Source: Candidatus Omnitrophota bacterium (GTDB lineage Bacteria; Omnitrophota; Gorgyraeia; Gygaellales; Profunditerraquicolaceae). From it: a stretch of DNA of 11,786 nucleotides. The DNA is taken from the NCBI GenBank assembly GCA_023247875.1, contig JAHFFQ010000031.1, forward strand, positions 1 through 11,786. The letters are read 5' to 3'. Shown in pieces: positions 1-6,375 of the stretch. The notes beneath the pieces were generated by a model. It saw only the letters and a program-made list of their open reading frames with translations, searched no databases and was not told the origin of the DNA. The stretch's first letter is position 1, and each line of letters opens with the position of its first letter. The position numbers and the translations under genes are program-made.

Positions 1-315
1 CAGGATTTAAGAAATCAGCTCCAGCTTCAGGCCGATCTTCTGAAGCAAAATCTTCAAGCTTCCCGTGAGGCCCAAGAGTTGGATAAGAGATTAAGCCAGG
101 ATTTAAGAAATCAGCTCCAGCTTCAGGCCGATCTTCTGAAGCAAAATCTTCAAGCTTCCCGTGAGGCCCAAGAGTTGGATAAGAGATTAAGCCAGGATTT
201 AAGAAATCAGCTCCAGTCCATAATTCAAAGAGTTGACCAAGCTTCCCGTGAGGCCCAAGAGTTGGATAAGAGATTAAGCCAGGACTTAAGAAATCAGCTC
301 CAGTCCATAATTCAG
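1..315 (+). repeat. Mosaic in-frame tandem repeat encoding coiled coil
   Basis: Units lie at 1-96, 97-192, 193-279 and, partly, 280-315. The first two are identical over all 96 bp (32 residues). The third is 87 bp (29 residues): it shares the first 24 bp and the last 39 bp, but its 33-bp core is replaced by an unrelated 24-bp core encoding SIIQRVDQ. The fourth has the shared 24 bp with one change (gatt to gact) and begins the short-type core before diverging. Near-perfect nucleotide identity points to recent duplication. The repeat runs off the left edge, so the total copy number is unknown. Confidence 0.95.
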
Positions 316-441
316 GATTTCGCGGCTATAAAAAATAATTTTGACCAGATGAACTGCGATTCCAGGGATATGAACCAGAATATCCATCAGATCAGGGATT
401 TCTTTGAGCAAATCGAGAGGCGCCTGGACCTAAAGAAATAA
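1..441 (+). CDS. C-terminal coiled-coil tail of a truncated (5'-partial) protein
   Basis: The reading frame is open from the first base of the window to a TAA at 439-441, so this is the 3' end of a longer gene and not a 120-residue protein starting at the in-frame TTG at 79. The visible 146 residues are almost all Gln, Leu, Lys, Arg, Glu and Asp with regularly placed Leu/Ile, as in a long parallel coiled coil. They are built from near-identical repeats (QDLRNQLQ ... ASREAQELDKRLS). The last 45 residues (DFAAIKNNF ... RRLDLKK) are non-repeated but still helical in character. The stop overlaps the start of the radical SAM gene by one base (TAATG), so the two are co-translated. In surface-polysaccharide clusters such tails often follow a methyltransferase or glycosyltransferase domain and set chain length or tether a complex. 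That is only a possibility here because the N-terminal domain is not in the window. Confidence 0.75.
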   Translation, partial: QDLRNQLQLQADLLKQNLQASREAQELDKRLSQDLRNQLQLQADLLKQNLQASREAQELDKRLSQDLRNQLQSIIQRVDQASREAQELDKRLSQDLRNQLQSIIQDFAAIKNNFDQMNCDSRDMNQNIHQIRDFFEQIERRLDLKK

Positions 442-1787
442 TGCGCATAATACTGTTAAACCTTCCCTGGCGTGAAAACAACCGCTGGGGGGTAAGGGCT
501 GGTTCGCGCTGGCCCTTTACATCTGAAGTAGAAAAAAACGGGTATCTCAAATACATCCCTTTCCCGTTTTTTCTCGCCTACTCCACCTCACTTTTAAAGA
601 GCAGGAAACAAGAGGCAAGATTAATTGACGCTGTAGCTGGCGGCCTGGATGAAAAAAGAGTTTTGGATGAAATCAGCTCCGCTAAGCCTGGCCTCATAGT
701 CGTAGAAACCTCCACTCCTTCTTTTAATAATGACATCAGGCTTACTTATGAAATAAAGCGCAAAAACTCAAACTCCAGGATAGTTTTATGCGGTCCGCAC
801 GCAACTACCTACGCAAAAGATATTTTGAATGAATATGATCATGTAGATTATATTTTGATGGGGGAGTATGAATATACTTTATTAAGCTTAGTGAAGGAGC
901 TGGAGGGCTCCGGAGACTTAAGGTCAATTTTAGGCCTGACCTATAGGGATAATAAAGATATCCTGGTCAATAAACCAAGGCCGGCAATAGGCAACCTGGA
1001 TGAACTCCCTTATCCGCAAAGGCAGCCCCCCGATATTTACAGATATAACGACGGGTTCGCGGGACTGCCGGTTCCTAATGTTCAAATGTGGTCAAGTCGC
1101 GGCTGCCCATTTAAATGCATCTTCTGCCTCTGGCCGCAGGTAATGTATGGCGGGCATAAATACAGAAAAAGAAATCCGGCAAATGTCGCCGGAGAAATGG
1201 AATGGCTTGTCAAGGAATTCAATTTTAAAGCCGTATATTTTGACGACGATACCTTCAATATTGACAAAACCCATGTTTTAGGGATTTGCGAAGAGATAAA
1301 AAGGAGGAAGATAAAAATTCCCTGGGCGGCGATGGCCAGGGCTGACCTTATGGATGAAGAATTATTGCGCTCTATGGCCGGCGCAGGTTTATACGCGGTT
1401 AAATACGGGATTGAATCAGCAAGCAGTAAGATATTAAAGCTCTGTAAAAAAGATATGAACCTGGCGCGTGCCGAAAAAATGATCAAGCATACGAAGAGTT
1501 CGGGTATAAAGGTACATTTGACATTCTGTTTAGGGCTGCCTGGGGAGACAAAGCAGTCAATTCAGGAAAGCGTTGACTTTATCAGCCGGACAAAGCCCGA
1601 CTCTTTGCAATTTTCTCTGGCTACCCCTTTCCCGGGTACAGAATATTTCAGGTATTTGGAGAGAAATGGCAGGCGGCTATCTGTAAACTGGCCGGATTAC
1701 GACGGCAATAATAAATATATCTGCGGCATGGAGGAGTTGCATAACCTGGATTTGGAGAGGGTCAAAAGCTGTCTCTCTTCCGGGTAA
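441..1787 (+). CDS. B12-binding-type radical SAM enzyme
   Basis: This 448-residue protein has the layout of class B radical SAM enzymes. A Rossmann-like cobalamin-binding region fills about residues 1-185 (hydrophobic strand MRIILLNLPW, then IVLCGPHAT near 114-122 and a DYILMGEYE segment near 136-144). The radical SAM barrel follows, with the 4Fe-4S motif C222-x3-C226-x2-C229. Further on are YFDDDTF, GIESAS and CLGLPGET, the last an element typical of SAM and glycine-rich barrel strands. The canonical DxHxxG lower-ligand motif is not visible, which is common in this class. The protein ends soon after SVNWPDYDG, where relatives usually continue, so the C-terminus looks short. The ATG at 441 overlaps the preceding stop. 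Such enzymes perform radical methylations or ring rearrangements. Between a coiled-coil gene and a glycosyltransferase it probably modifies a sugar, lipid or carrier of a surface glycan, but the substrate cannot be read from the sequence. Confidence 0.9.
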   Translation: MRIILLNLPWRENNRWGVRAGSRWPFTSEVEKNGYLKYIPFPFFLAYSTSLLKSRKQEARLIDAVAGGLDEKRVLDEISSAKPGLIVVETSTPSFNNDIRLTYEIKRKNSNSRIVLCGPHATTYAKDILNEYDHVDYILMGEYEYTLLSLVKELEGSGDLRSILGLTYRDNKDILVNKPRPAIGNLDELPYPQRQPPDIYRYNDGFAGLPVPNVQMWSSRGCPFKCIFCLWPQVMYGGHKYRKRNPANVAGEMEWLVKEFNFKAVYFDDDTFNIDKTHVLGICEEIKRRKIKIPWAAMARADLMDEELLRSMAGAGLYAVKYGIESASSKILKLCKKDMNLARAEKMIKHTKSSGIKVHLTFCLGLPGETKQSIQESVDFISRTKPDSLQFSLATPFPGTEYFRYLERNGRRLSVNWPDYDGNNKYICGMEELHNLDLERVKSCLSSG

Positions 1788-1795
1788 AGAGAGCT

Positions 1796-2719
1796 ATGGA
1801 AAGGGATTCAAATAAACTAGTCAGCATTATCATTGTAACAAGCGGGGTAAAGGATTATTTGCAACGATGCCTTGATTCCGTTAAGCGGCAGAGCTATCCT
1901 GATCCGGAAGTGATCGTAATTGATAATTCCCTGGATCCGGATCTTTCCGCCGGGATCCGCGCCTCTTTTCCCTTCGTAAAATTATACTCCAGCCCGCGGA
2001 ATTTATACTACGGCCCGTCATTGAACAAGGGGATACAGCTAAGCCGGGGTGAATTTATCCTTTGCCTCAATGACGATGTATTCCTGGATAAGGAGTTTAT
2101 TAGCGAAGCGCTTAAAGGTTTCTTAGTTAAAGAATCAATAGGTATGGTAAGCGGCAAGATCTTACGTCCGGATGGGAAAACCTTAGATAGCACAGGGTTG
2201 TTCTTAACCATTTGGCGCACAGCCAGGGAGAGAGGGTATGGCAGGCCGGACAGGGGCCAGTTTGAAAGAGCTGGCTTTATCTTCGGCGTGAGCGGCTCAA
2301 CAGCTTTTTACCGGAGAAAGATGCTGGAGGAGATTGGGGAGGCTAGCCATTACTTTGATCCGGCCTTTCGTATGTTTTATGAAGACCTGGATATATCCTG
2401 GAGGGCTAATAAGGGCGCCTGGCAAGCCTATTATATCCCGGATGCAAAAGCCATCCATGTGCGCGGAGGTTCATGGCGCCCTGATTCCGGTTTAGGGAAG
2501 CCTTTTTGCCGCAGGTATCTGAATGACCGGCTGCACAGCGAGTTGATCAAAAACCGCTATCTTACCATAATGAAGAATGAGAGCTTCCCTGGTTTATGCG
2601 CCCACCTTCTACCGATTATGCTGTATGATATATGCGCCTGGGCCTATCTTTTACTCTTCCGCAGGAAGGTCATAAATATATTCCTGAGCCGGAGGGAAAT
2701 TTCTTACCCAAACTTATAA
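1796..2719 (+). CDS. Family 2 glycosyltransferase
   Basis: The 307-residue product opens with the GT-A fold signature of family GT2: VSIIIVTSGVKDYLQRCLDS near residues 9-28, then VIVIDNSLDPD. The metal/nucleotide-sugar site is the DxD-like LNDDVFLD (N92-D93-D94). A rhamnosyltransferase-like block follows: GVSGSTAFYRRKMLEEIG, FDPAFRMFYEDLDISWR (about 188-203) and a His at 221 in AIHVRGGS. Near the C-terminus a hydrophobic stretch, about residues 268-288, followed by basic residues suggests association with the inner face of the membrane. The start is the ATG 8 bp after the radical SAM stop, with a modest purine-rich sequence (agagag) upstream. It should transfer a sugar from a nucleotide donor to a growing surface or cell-wall glycan. 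Donor and acceptor are not predictable from sequence. It is the last gene of this operon; no convincing terminator lies directly after its stop. Confidence 0.92.
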   Translation: MERDSNKLVSIIIVTSGVKDYLQRCLDSVKRQSYPDPEVIVIDNSLDPDLSAGIRASFPFVKLYSSPRNLYYGPSLNKGIQLSRGEFILCLNDDVFLDKEFISEALKGFLVKESIGMVSGKILRPDGKTLDSTGLFLTIWRTARERGYGRPDRGQFERAGFIFGVSGSTAFYRRKMLEEIGEASHYFDPAFRMFYEDLDISWRANKGAWQAYYIPDAKAIHVRGGSWRPDSGLGKPFCRRYLNDRLHSELIKNRYLTIMKNESFPGLCAHLLPIMLYDICAWAYLLLFRRKVINIFLSRREISYPNL

Positions 2720-2778
2720 TTTCTTATTTCTCCGTCGTCAAATCAGTAATATCATTTCGGGCCGGAATCAAAATTTCC

Positions 2779-2807
2779 TTGACAATGCCAGTATATTGTG
2801 ATAAAAA
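2779..2807 (+). promoter_or_regulatory. Candidate sigma-70-type promoter
   Basis: A consensus -35 TTGACA (2779-2784) is followed after 17 bp by TAAAAA (2802-2807), which matches the -10 consensus at four of six positions. It sits 60 bp after the glycosyltransferase stop and would start RNA near 2814. Apart from this I see no good promoter before the ATP-grasp genes, so it is the likely source of their message, provided the terminator at 2886-2928 is passed. Confidence 0.55.
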
Positions 2808-2813
2808 ATAGTA

Positions 2814-2928
2814 TAGATACAACATTTTGCGCAATAATTTTGGGAGGTTGGATAAACTAAGTTGGAAAAAATTGGATAGACTATGAAGGGCTCGAAGCGA
2901 AGCAGCAAAACCGGGCCCTTATTTTTTT
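2814..2928 (+). ncRNA. Candidate leader / small RNA ending in a terminator
   Basis: The stretch from the predicted start of the promoter above to the T-run is about 115 nt with no convincing coding frame. It contains the palindrome TTGCGCAA (2827-2834), a purine-rich GGGAGG (2842-2847), and a direct repeat TTGGATAAACTA (2848-2859) / TTGGATAGACTA (2872-2883) differing at one base. It ends in an intrinsic terminator. It could be a stand-alone small RNA or the attenuating leader of the ATP-grasp/aminomutase operon. I do not recognise a known riboswitch class. Without expression data or conservation this stays tentative. Confidence 0.35.
2886..2928 (+). terminator. Rho-independent terminator
   Basis: The 9-bp stem AAGGGCTCG (2886-2894) / CGGGCCCTT (2912-2920), with one G-U pair, encloses a 17-nt loop and is followed by ATTTTTTT (2921-2928). 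It may close the upstream polysaccharide operon, end a short RNA from the 2779 promoter, or act as an attenuator for the next operon. Confidence 0.75.
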
Positions 2929-2995
2929 GCCGCAGAAAGCGGCACACCGGCTGATCCTTCAAAGCCGGGTGTATGCCGCAGAAAGCGGCACACCG
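2928..2995. repeat. Two direct copies of a 22-bp hairpin element
   Basis: TGCCGCAGAAAGCGGCACACCG occurs at 2928-2949 and again, unchanged, at 2974-2995. Each copy contains a perfect 5-bp stem with a 5-nt loop (GCCGC-AGAAA-GCGGC). Between them, ACACCGGCT (2944-2952) can pair with AGCCGGGTGT (about 2963-2972) with one bulge, so this middle hairpin would use the end of copy 1. The block lies between the terminator and the first ATP-grasp gene. It may be a dispersed palindromic element or part of the leader RNA of that operon. Confidence 0.7.
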
Positions 2996-3019
2996 ATCAT
3001 TCCGCTTAAATTGGGTGTT

Positions 3020-4009
3020 ATGAAAACCGTAGGATTAACATACGATCTAAAAACTGATTATAAATTCAAGGAAGGTGATCCGCTTGATGCCAACGCTGAG
3101 TTTGATCATCCTTCCACTATAGATGTTATCGCCAAGGCCATTGCCGCAAACGGCTTTAAAGTGAAAAAGATCGGCAATGCCTCAAATCTGCTTGAAAAAA
3201 TCGACAATCTCGGCGTAGATATTGTTTTTAACATTTCCGAGGGGCTCACCGGAAGAAACCGCGAATCCCAGGTGCCGATCCTGCTTGAGATGGCCGGGGT
3301 CCCTTTTGTAGGGGCCGATGCCCTTACCCTGGGCCTTACCCTGGACAAGGTAATGGCCAAGAAGATTTTTATCGCCGAGAATATTCCTACCCCGAAATTC
3401 TTTGAAGTCAGCTCTCCGGAGGCCCTGCTTAACATCGACCACTGTAAATTTCCCCTGATCGTCAAGCCGCGCTTTGAAGGTTCCTCCAAGGGGTTGAGCG
3501 AGAGTTCCCGCGTTGAGGATCTGGAGGGGCTTAAAGAGCAGGTGGAGTATATCACCAAAACTTATAAGCAGCCGGCATTGGTTGAAGAGTTCATCTCCGG
3601 ACAGGAATTTACCGTGGCCATCGTGGGTAATGATGCCCCCGAGGTTATGCCTGTGGTGCAGATAAAGATCGACGGAAGACTTAAGCTGAACGATAAATTC
3701 TATACCTTTGCGCGGATCACCTCCGACAGGTTAGAGTACATATGCCCGGCAAAAATAACCCAGGAGTTGAAGAAAAAACTGGATGATCTGGCTTTAAAAG
3801 TTTACCGCAGCGTGGACTGCCGGGATTTTGGCAGGGTGGATTTCAGGGTGGATAATGAGGGCGCCCCTTATGTTTTGGAGATCAACCCGCTTCCATCCCT
3901 ATCTACTGAAGATGTTTTTATGCTCGTCGCCCAGAATATCGGGATTACTTATGAAGCGATGATCGGCAAGATATTAAACAGCGCCTTAAAAAGGTACGGG
4001 TTGATTTAG
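3020..4009 (+). CDS. Ddl-like ATP-grasp ligase, copy 1
   Basis: This 329-residue protein belongs to the D-alanine-D-alanine ligase branch of the ATP-grasp superfamily, which joins a carboxylate to an amine through an acyl phosphate. It has an N-terminal alpha/beta domain (VFNISEGLTGRNRES near 69-83), then LDKVMAKK, the ATP-binding strand and loop LIVKPRFEGSSKG (146-158), the adenine-side LVEEF (187-191), and the metal-binding set R272-x-D274 and E287-x-N289 in YVLEINPLPSL. The Ddl N-terminal GGxSxE motif is missing, and the omega loop (FYTFARITSD) lacks the usual K-Y pair, so the substrate is probably not simply D-Ala. I chose ATG 3020 because it lines up with the start of the next, paralogous gene (MKTVGLTYDLK / MKVALTYNLK). 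The frame stays open upstream to a TTG at 2927, but that extension would translate the terminator T-run and the hairpin repeats. No clear Shine-Dalgarno sequence precedes 3020. Confidence 0.88.
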   Translation: MKTVGLTYDLKTDYKFKEGDPLDANAEFDHPSTIDVIAKAIAANGFKVKKIGNASNLLEKIDNLGVDIVFNISEGLTGRNRESQVPILLEMAGVPFVGADALTLGLTLDKVMAKKIFIAENIPTPKFFEVSSPEALLNIDHCKFPLIVKPRFEGSSKGLSESSRVEDLEGLKEQVEYITKTYKQPALVEEFISGQEFTVAIVGNDAPEVMPVVQIKIDGRLKLNDKFYTFARITSDRLEYICPAKITQELKKKLDDLALKVYRSVDCRDFGRVDFRVDNEGAPYVLEINPLPSLSTEDVFMLVAQNIGITYEAMIGKILNSALKRYGLI

Positions 4010-5011
4010 ATGAAGGTAGCGCTTACCTACAACTTAAAGAAAAAAGACCCCACTAAGCCCGCGGATTATTTTTCCGAGTGCGACAGCGAGGAAACAGTTA
4101 ACTCCATTCTCTCGGCGCTCAGGAATAAAGGCCACTCTGTGGAGGCTGTCGACGTAGAATACCCGACTTTGTTTTCTTATTTTAAGAAGAACCGCGTGGA
4201 TATGGTATTCAATATCGCCGAAGGCAAACACGGCCGTTTCCGTGAATCCGAGGTGCCCGCGGTACTGGATTATTTAAATATTCCTTACACCGGATCCGAT
4301 ACTTTTTCCCTGGCCCTGGCATTGAATAAGGCCCTGACCAAGAAAATATTAAAGGCGGAGAATATCCCCACCCCGAACTTTCAGCTTTTCATAAAGGGGG
4401 ATGAGGAGCTATCAAGCGAGCTGAATTTCCCCCTGATCGTCAAGCCGAATTGCGAAGGATCGGCCAAGGGAATCAATAAAGCCAATGTGGTAACTAATAA
4501 AGATGATCTTCTCGCGAAAGTAAAAGAATGCATAGGTATATATAAGCAGGAGGTTCTGGTTGAGGAGTTTATCGAGGGGAAGGAACTGACCGTGGGAATA
4601 CTTGAGAACGGCAAAACCTCGATACTGCCGATCCTGGAAATAGATTTTTCATCCTGCAAGAACAGCGGTGAGTATTTTTATTCCTGGCGGATGAAGGAGT
4701 ATCAAGGAAATATGGATATGGGGCTGGTGCCTACCTTCCATTGCCCGGCCAGATTAGACAAAGAAACGGAAGAGAAAGTAAAAGATGCCGCACTGAGGAC
4801 ACACCGCGCGGTGGGTTGCCTGGATATCTCGCGCACGGATATACGCCTGGATAAATTCAACGTGCCTTATGTATTAGAGATCAACCCTTTGCCCGGGCTA
4901 GACCCTAAAGAGTCAAATTTTCCCATTATGGCATATGCTGCCGGAATGGGATATGATGATCTTATCGAGGCCATACTAATAAACGCCTCAGAAAGGAAAA
5001 GGCTAAATTGA
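4010..5011 (+). CDS. Ddl-like ATP-grasp ligase, copy 2
   Basis: The 333-residue protein is a clear paralogue of the preceding gene, with the same domain order: MVFNIAEGKHGRFRES (65-80), LNKALTKK, the ATP loop LIVKPNCEGSAKG (142-154), LVEEF (183-187), R275-x-D277, and E290-x-N292 in YVLEINPLPGLDP. Like copy 1 it lacks the Ddl GGxSxE motif. Its omega loop is longer and different (YFYSWRMKEYQGNMDMGL), which suggests the two ligases act on different substrates or form a heteromer. The ATG abuts the stop of copy 1 (TAGATG), so translation is likely coupled; the upstream AAAAAGG is distant. The end overlaps the aminomutase start by 4 bp. A role in peptidoglycan (D-Ala-D-Ala or a variant) cannot be excluded. 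The context with an aminomutase favours ligation of an unusual amino acid. Confidence 0.88.
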   Translation: MKVALTYNLKKKDPTKPADYFSECDSEETVNSILSALRNKGHSVEAVDVEYPTLFSYFKKNRVDMVFNIAEGKHGRFRESEVPAVLDYLNIPYTGSDTFSLALALNKALTKKILKAENIPTPNFQLFIKGDEELSSELNFPLIVKPNCEGSAKGINKANVVTNKDDLLAKVKECIGIYKQEVLVEEFIEGKELTVGILENGKTSILPILEIDFSSCKNSGEYFYSWRMKEYQGNMDMGLVPTFHCPARLDKETEEKVKDAALRTHRAVGCLDISRTDIRLDKFNVPYVLEINPLPGLDPKESNFPIMAYAAGMGYDDLIEAILINASERKRLN

Positions 5012-6195
5012 GCAATCCTTTAGGATTGGAAAACCAGAAGCTCCAGATTGAGACCCCGGCTATCCCGCGTCCGCCAAAACGCTCGCGCGATTATCAACAG
5101 ATATCCATATACAAAGATGTAAATCCCCTGGATTGGGAGGATTGGCATTGGCAGTTAAAACACAGGATCCGCACCAAAGAGGAACTTTCTCAGATCATTA
5201 AGCTTACCCCCGAAGAAGAAAAAGGGATTGATAAGGCCAGGGGTAGGTTAGCTATGGCCATTACCCCTTACTGGGCCAGCTTAATTGATGCTGAAGACCC
5301 TAATTGTCCCATAAGGAGGCAATCTGTGCCGGTAAGCGCGGAGTTTTCTATTGCTCCTCATGAAATGGCTGACCCCTGCGCCGAAGACAGGGATTCACCT
5401 GCGCCGCATCTTGTGCACAGGTATCCTGACAGGGTGTTGCTTTTGGCTACCGAGCATTGCGCGATGTACTGCCGCCATTGTACCAGAAGGCGGCTGGTGG
5501 GAGAACATGAAACAAAAGAAGAGAATCCTTTGACCAGGTTTGACGCGGCTATCGAATATATAAAGGCCAACCGTAAAATAAGGGATGTGCTTATATCCGG
5601 AGGAGACCCGCTGATCTTAGAGGATGAAGAGCTGGAGAGCCTTGTGCAGAAGATCCGCGCTATATCGCACGTTGAGTTTTTGAGAATAGGTACGCGTATC
5701 CCGGTTACCCTGCCTCAAAGGGTCACCGAGAAGCTGGCCGATATGCTTAAGAAATATTCTCCCATCTGGATGAGTATCCATTTTAACCATCCCAAGGAGA
5801 TTACCAAGCGTTGCAAGCTTGCCTGTGATATGCTCTCGGAGAGCGGTATTCCGTTAGGCAGCCAGAGCGTGCTTTTAAAGGGGGTCAATGACCGGCCATA
5901 TGTGATGAAGCGCCTGGTGCATGACCTGCTGCAGATAAGGGTCAGGCCGTATTATATTTACCAGTGCGATCCAGTAAGGGGCACGCAGCATTTCCGCACA
6001 CCGGTAGCAGCCGGGATAAATATCATTGAAAAGCTGCGCGGTCATACCTCAGGGTATGCGGTGCCTACTTATGTCATTGACGGACCGGGCGGGGGGGGAA
6101 AGATCCCTGTCGGCCCCAACTATATTCTTTCCCAGGCAAAGGGCAAATACGTATTGCGTAATTATAAAGGTAAGATTTACACCTATCTTGAGTAA
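5008..6195 (+). CDS. KamA-family radical SAM aminomutase (lysine 2,3-aminomutase-like)
   Basis: This 395-residue protein is expected to convert L-lysine to beta-lysine using SAM, a 4Fe-4S cluster and PLP. Visible are the cluster motif C151-x3-C155-x2-C158 (EHCAMYCRHCTRR), the SAM-side GGDPL (198-202), and the PLP-binding lysine K365 in DGPGGGGKIPVGPNY. The two aspartates that bind the substrate epsilon-amino group in clostridial lysine 2,3-aminomutase (Asp293 and Asp330) correspond to D321 (YQCD) and D358 (VIDG), each offset by 28, as is K365 against Lys337. Glutamate-type enzymes differ at these sites. The zinc site is absent: the expected Cys near 296 is Arg (NDR), and the protein stops at KIYTYLE, before the Cys-rich tail. 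Start: TTG 5008 in a TTGA overlap with the previous stop, preceded by GAAAGGAAAAGG. EF-P modification (EpmB role) is an alternative, but no EpmA or EF-P gene is nearby. Confidence 0.9.
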   Translation: MSNPLGLENQKLQIETPAIPRPPKRSRDYQQISIYKDVNPLDWEDWHWQLKHRIRTKEELSQIIKLTPEEEKGIDKARGRLAMAITPYWASLIDAEDPNCPIRRQSVPVSAEFSIAPHEMADPCAEDRDSPAPHLVHRYPDRVLLLATEHCAMYCRHCTRRRLVGEHETKEENPLTRFDAAIEYIKANRKIRDVLISGGDPLILEDEELESLVQKIRAISHVEFLRIGTRIPVTLPQRVTEKLADMLKKYSPIWMSIHFNHPKEITKRCKLACDMLSESGIPLGSQSVLLKGVNDRPYVMKRLVHDLLQIRVRPYYIYQCDPVRGTQHFRTPVAAGINIIEKLRGHTSGYAVPTYVIDGPGGGGKIPVGPNYILSQAKGKYVLRNYKGKIYTYLE

Positions 6196-6229
6196 CCTTT
6201 AGAAAGAAAACGCTTTCAAAATCCCCCGA

Positions 6230-6265
6230 TTTATCCTTGAAAATACCCCCAGTATAATACATACT
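6230..6265 (+). promoter_or_regulatory. Candidate promoter for the secreted-protein gene
   Basis: A perfect -10 TATAAT (6253-6258) has a weak -35 TTTATC (6230-6235) at 17 bp. An overlapping alternative is TTGAAA (6237-6242) with CATACT (6260-6265), also at 17 bp. Either would give a 5' leader of about 105-110 nt before the ATG at 6377. Confidence 0.5.
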
Positions 6266-6295
6266 TAAATTAATAAAGCAGTAGAAATACACAAT

Positions 6296-6324
6296 CCTCC
6301 GGGATTTTCCGGCGGGTTTTATTT
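6296..6324 (+). terminator. Imperfect hairpin with T-rich tail in the leader
   Basis: CCTCCGG (6296-6302) pairs with CCGGCGG (6309-6315) with one mismatch around a GATTTT loop, followed by TTTTATTT (6317-6324). It could be a weak intrinsic terminator closing the aminomutase operon. Because the likely promoter is upstream of it, it could also be an attenuator of the next gene. Confidence 0.45.
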
Positions 6325-6359
6325 CCTTAGATAATTAAGAATTTATAAAAGTCTTTAAC

Positions 6360-6375
6360 AAAAAAAAGGGGGGGG
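6360..6375 (+). promoter_or_regulatory. A8G8 tract at the ribosome-binding site
   Basis: Eight A (6360-6367) then eight G (6368-6375) end one base before the ATG at 6377. The G-run must serve as the Shine-Dalgarno region, since nothing else upstream matches. Slippage in either run would change the spacing or strength of the site. Confidence 0.7.

Noticed and set aside
1..315. CRISPR-like array
   Set aside because: The repeats are directly contiguous, 87-96 bp, in one open frame, with no unique spacers. They encode a coiled coil.
79..441. A complete 120-residue gene starting at TTG 79
   Set aside because: The same frame is open to the first base of the window and the repeat continues across position 79, so the true start is outside.
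2752..2768. Terminator at TTTCGGGCCGGAA after the glycosyltransferase
   Set aside because: The dyad has no loop and no following T-run, so it cannot act as an intrinsic terminator.
2814..2928. Known riboswitch (lysine, T-box or SAM type)
   Set aside because: The leader is too short for a lysine riboswitch and I see no T-box TGGNACCGCG-type sequence or other recognised core, so only an unnamed leader is claimed.
2927..3019. N-terminal extension of the first ATP-grasp gene from TTG 2927
   Set aside because: It would translate the terminator T-run and both hairpin repeats. The paralogous second gene aligns exactly from the ATG at 3020.
5008..6195. EF-P beta-lysylation gene epmB
   Set aside because: It has a KamA-type N-terminal region and is longer than EpmB, and no EpmA or EF-P gene is in the window. 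It remains a minor alternative.
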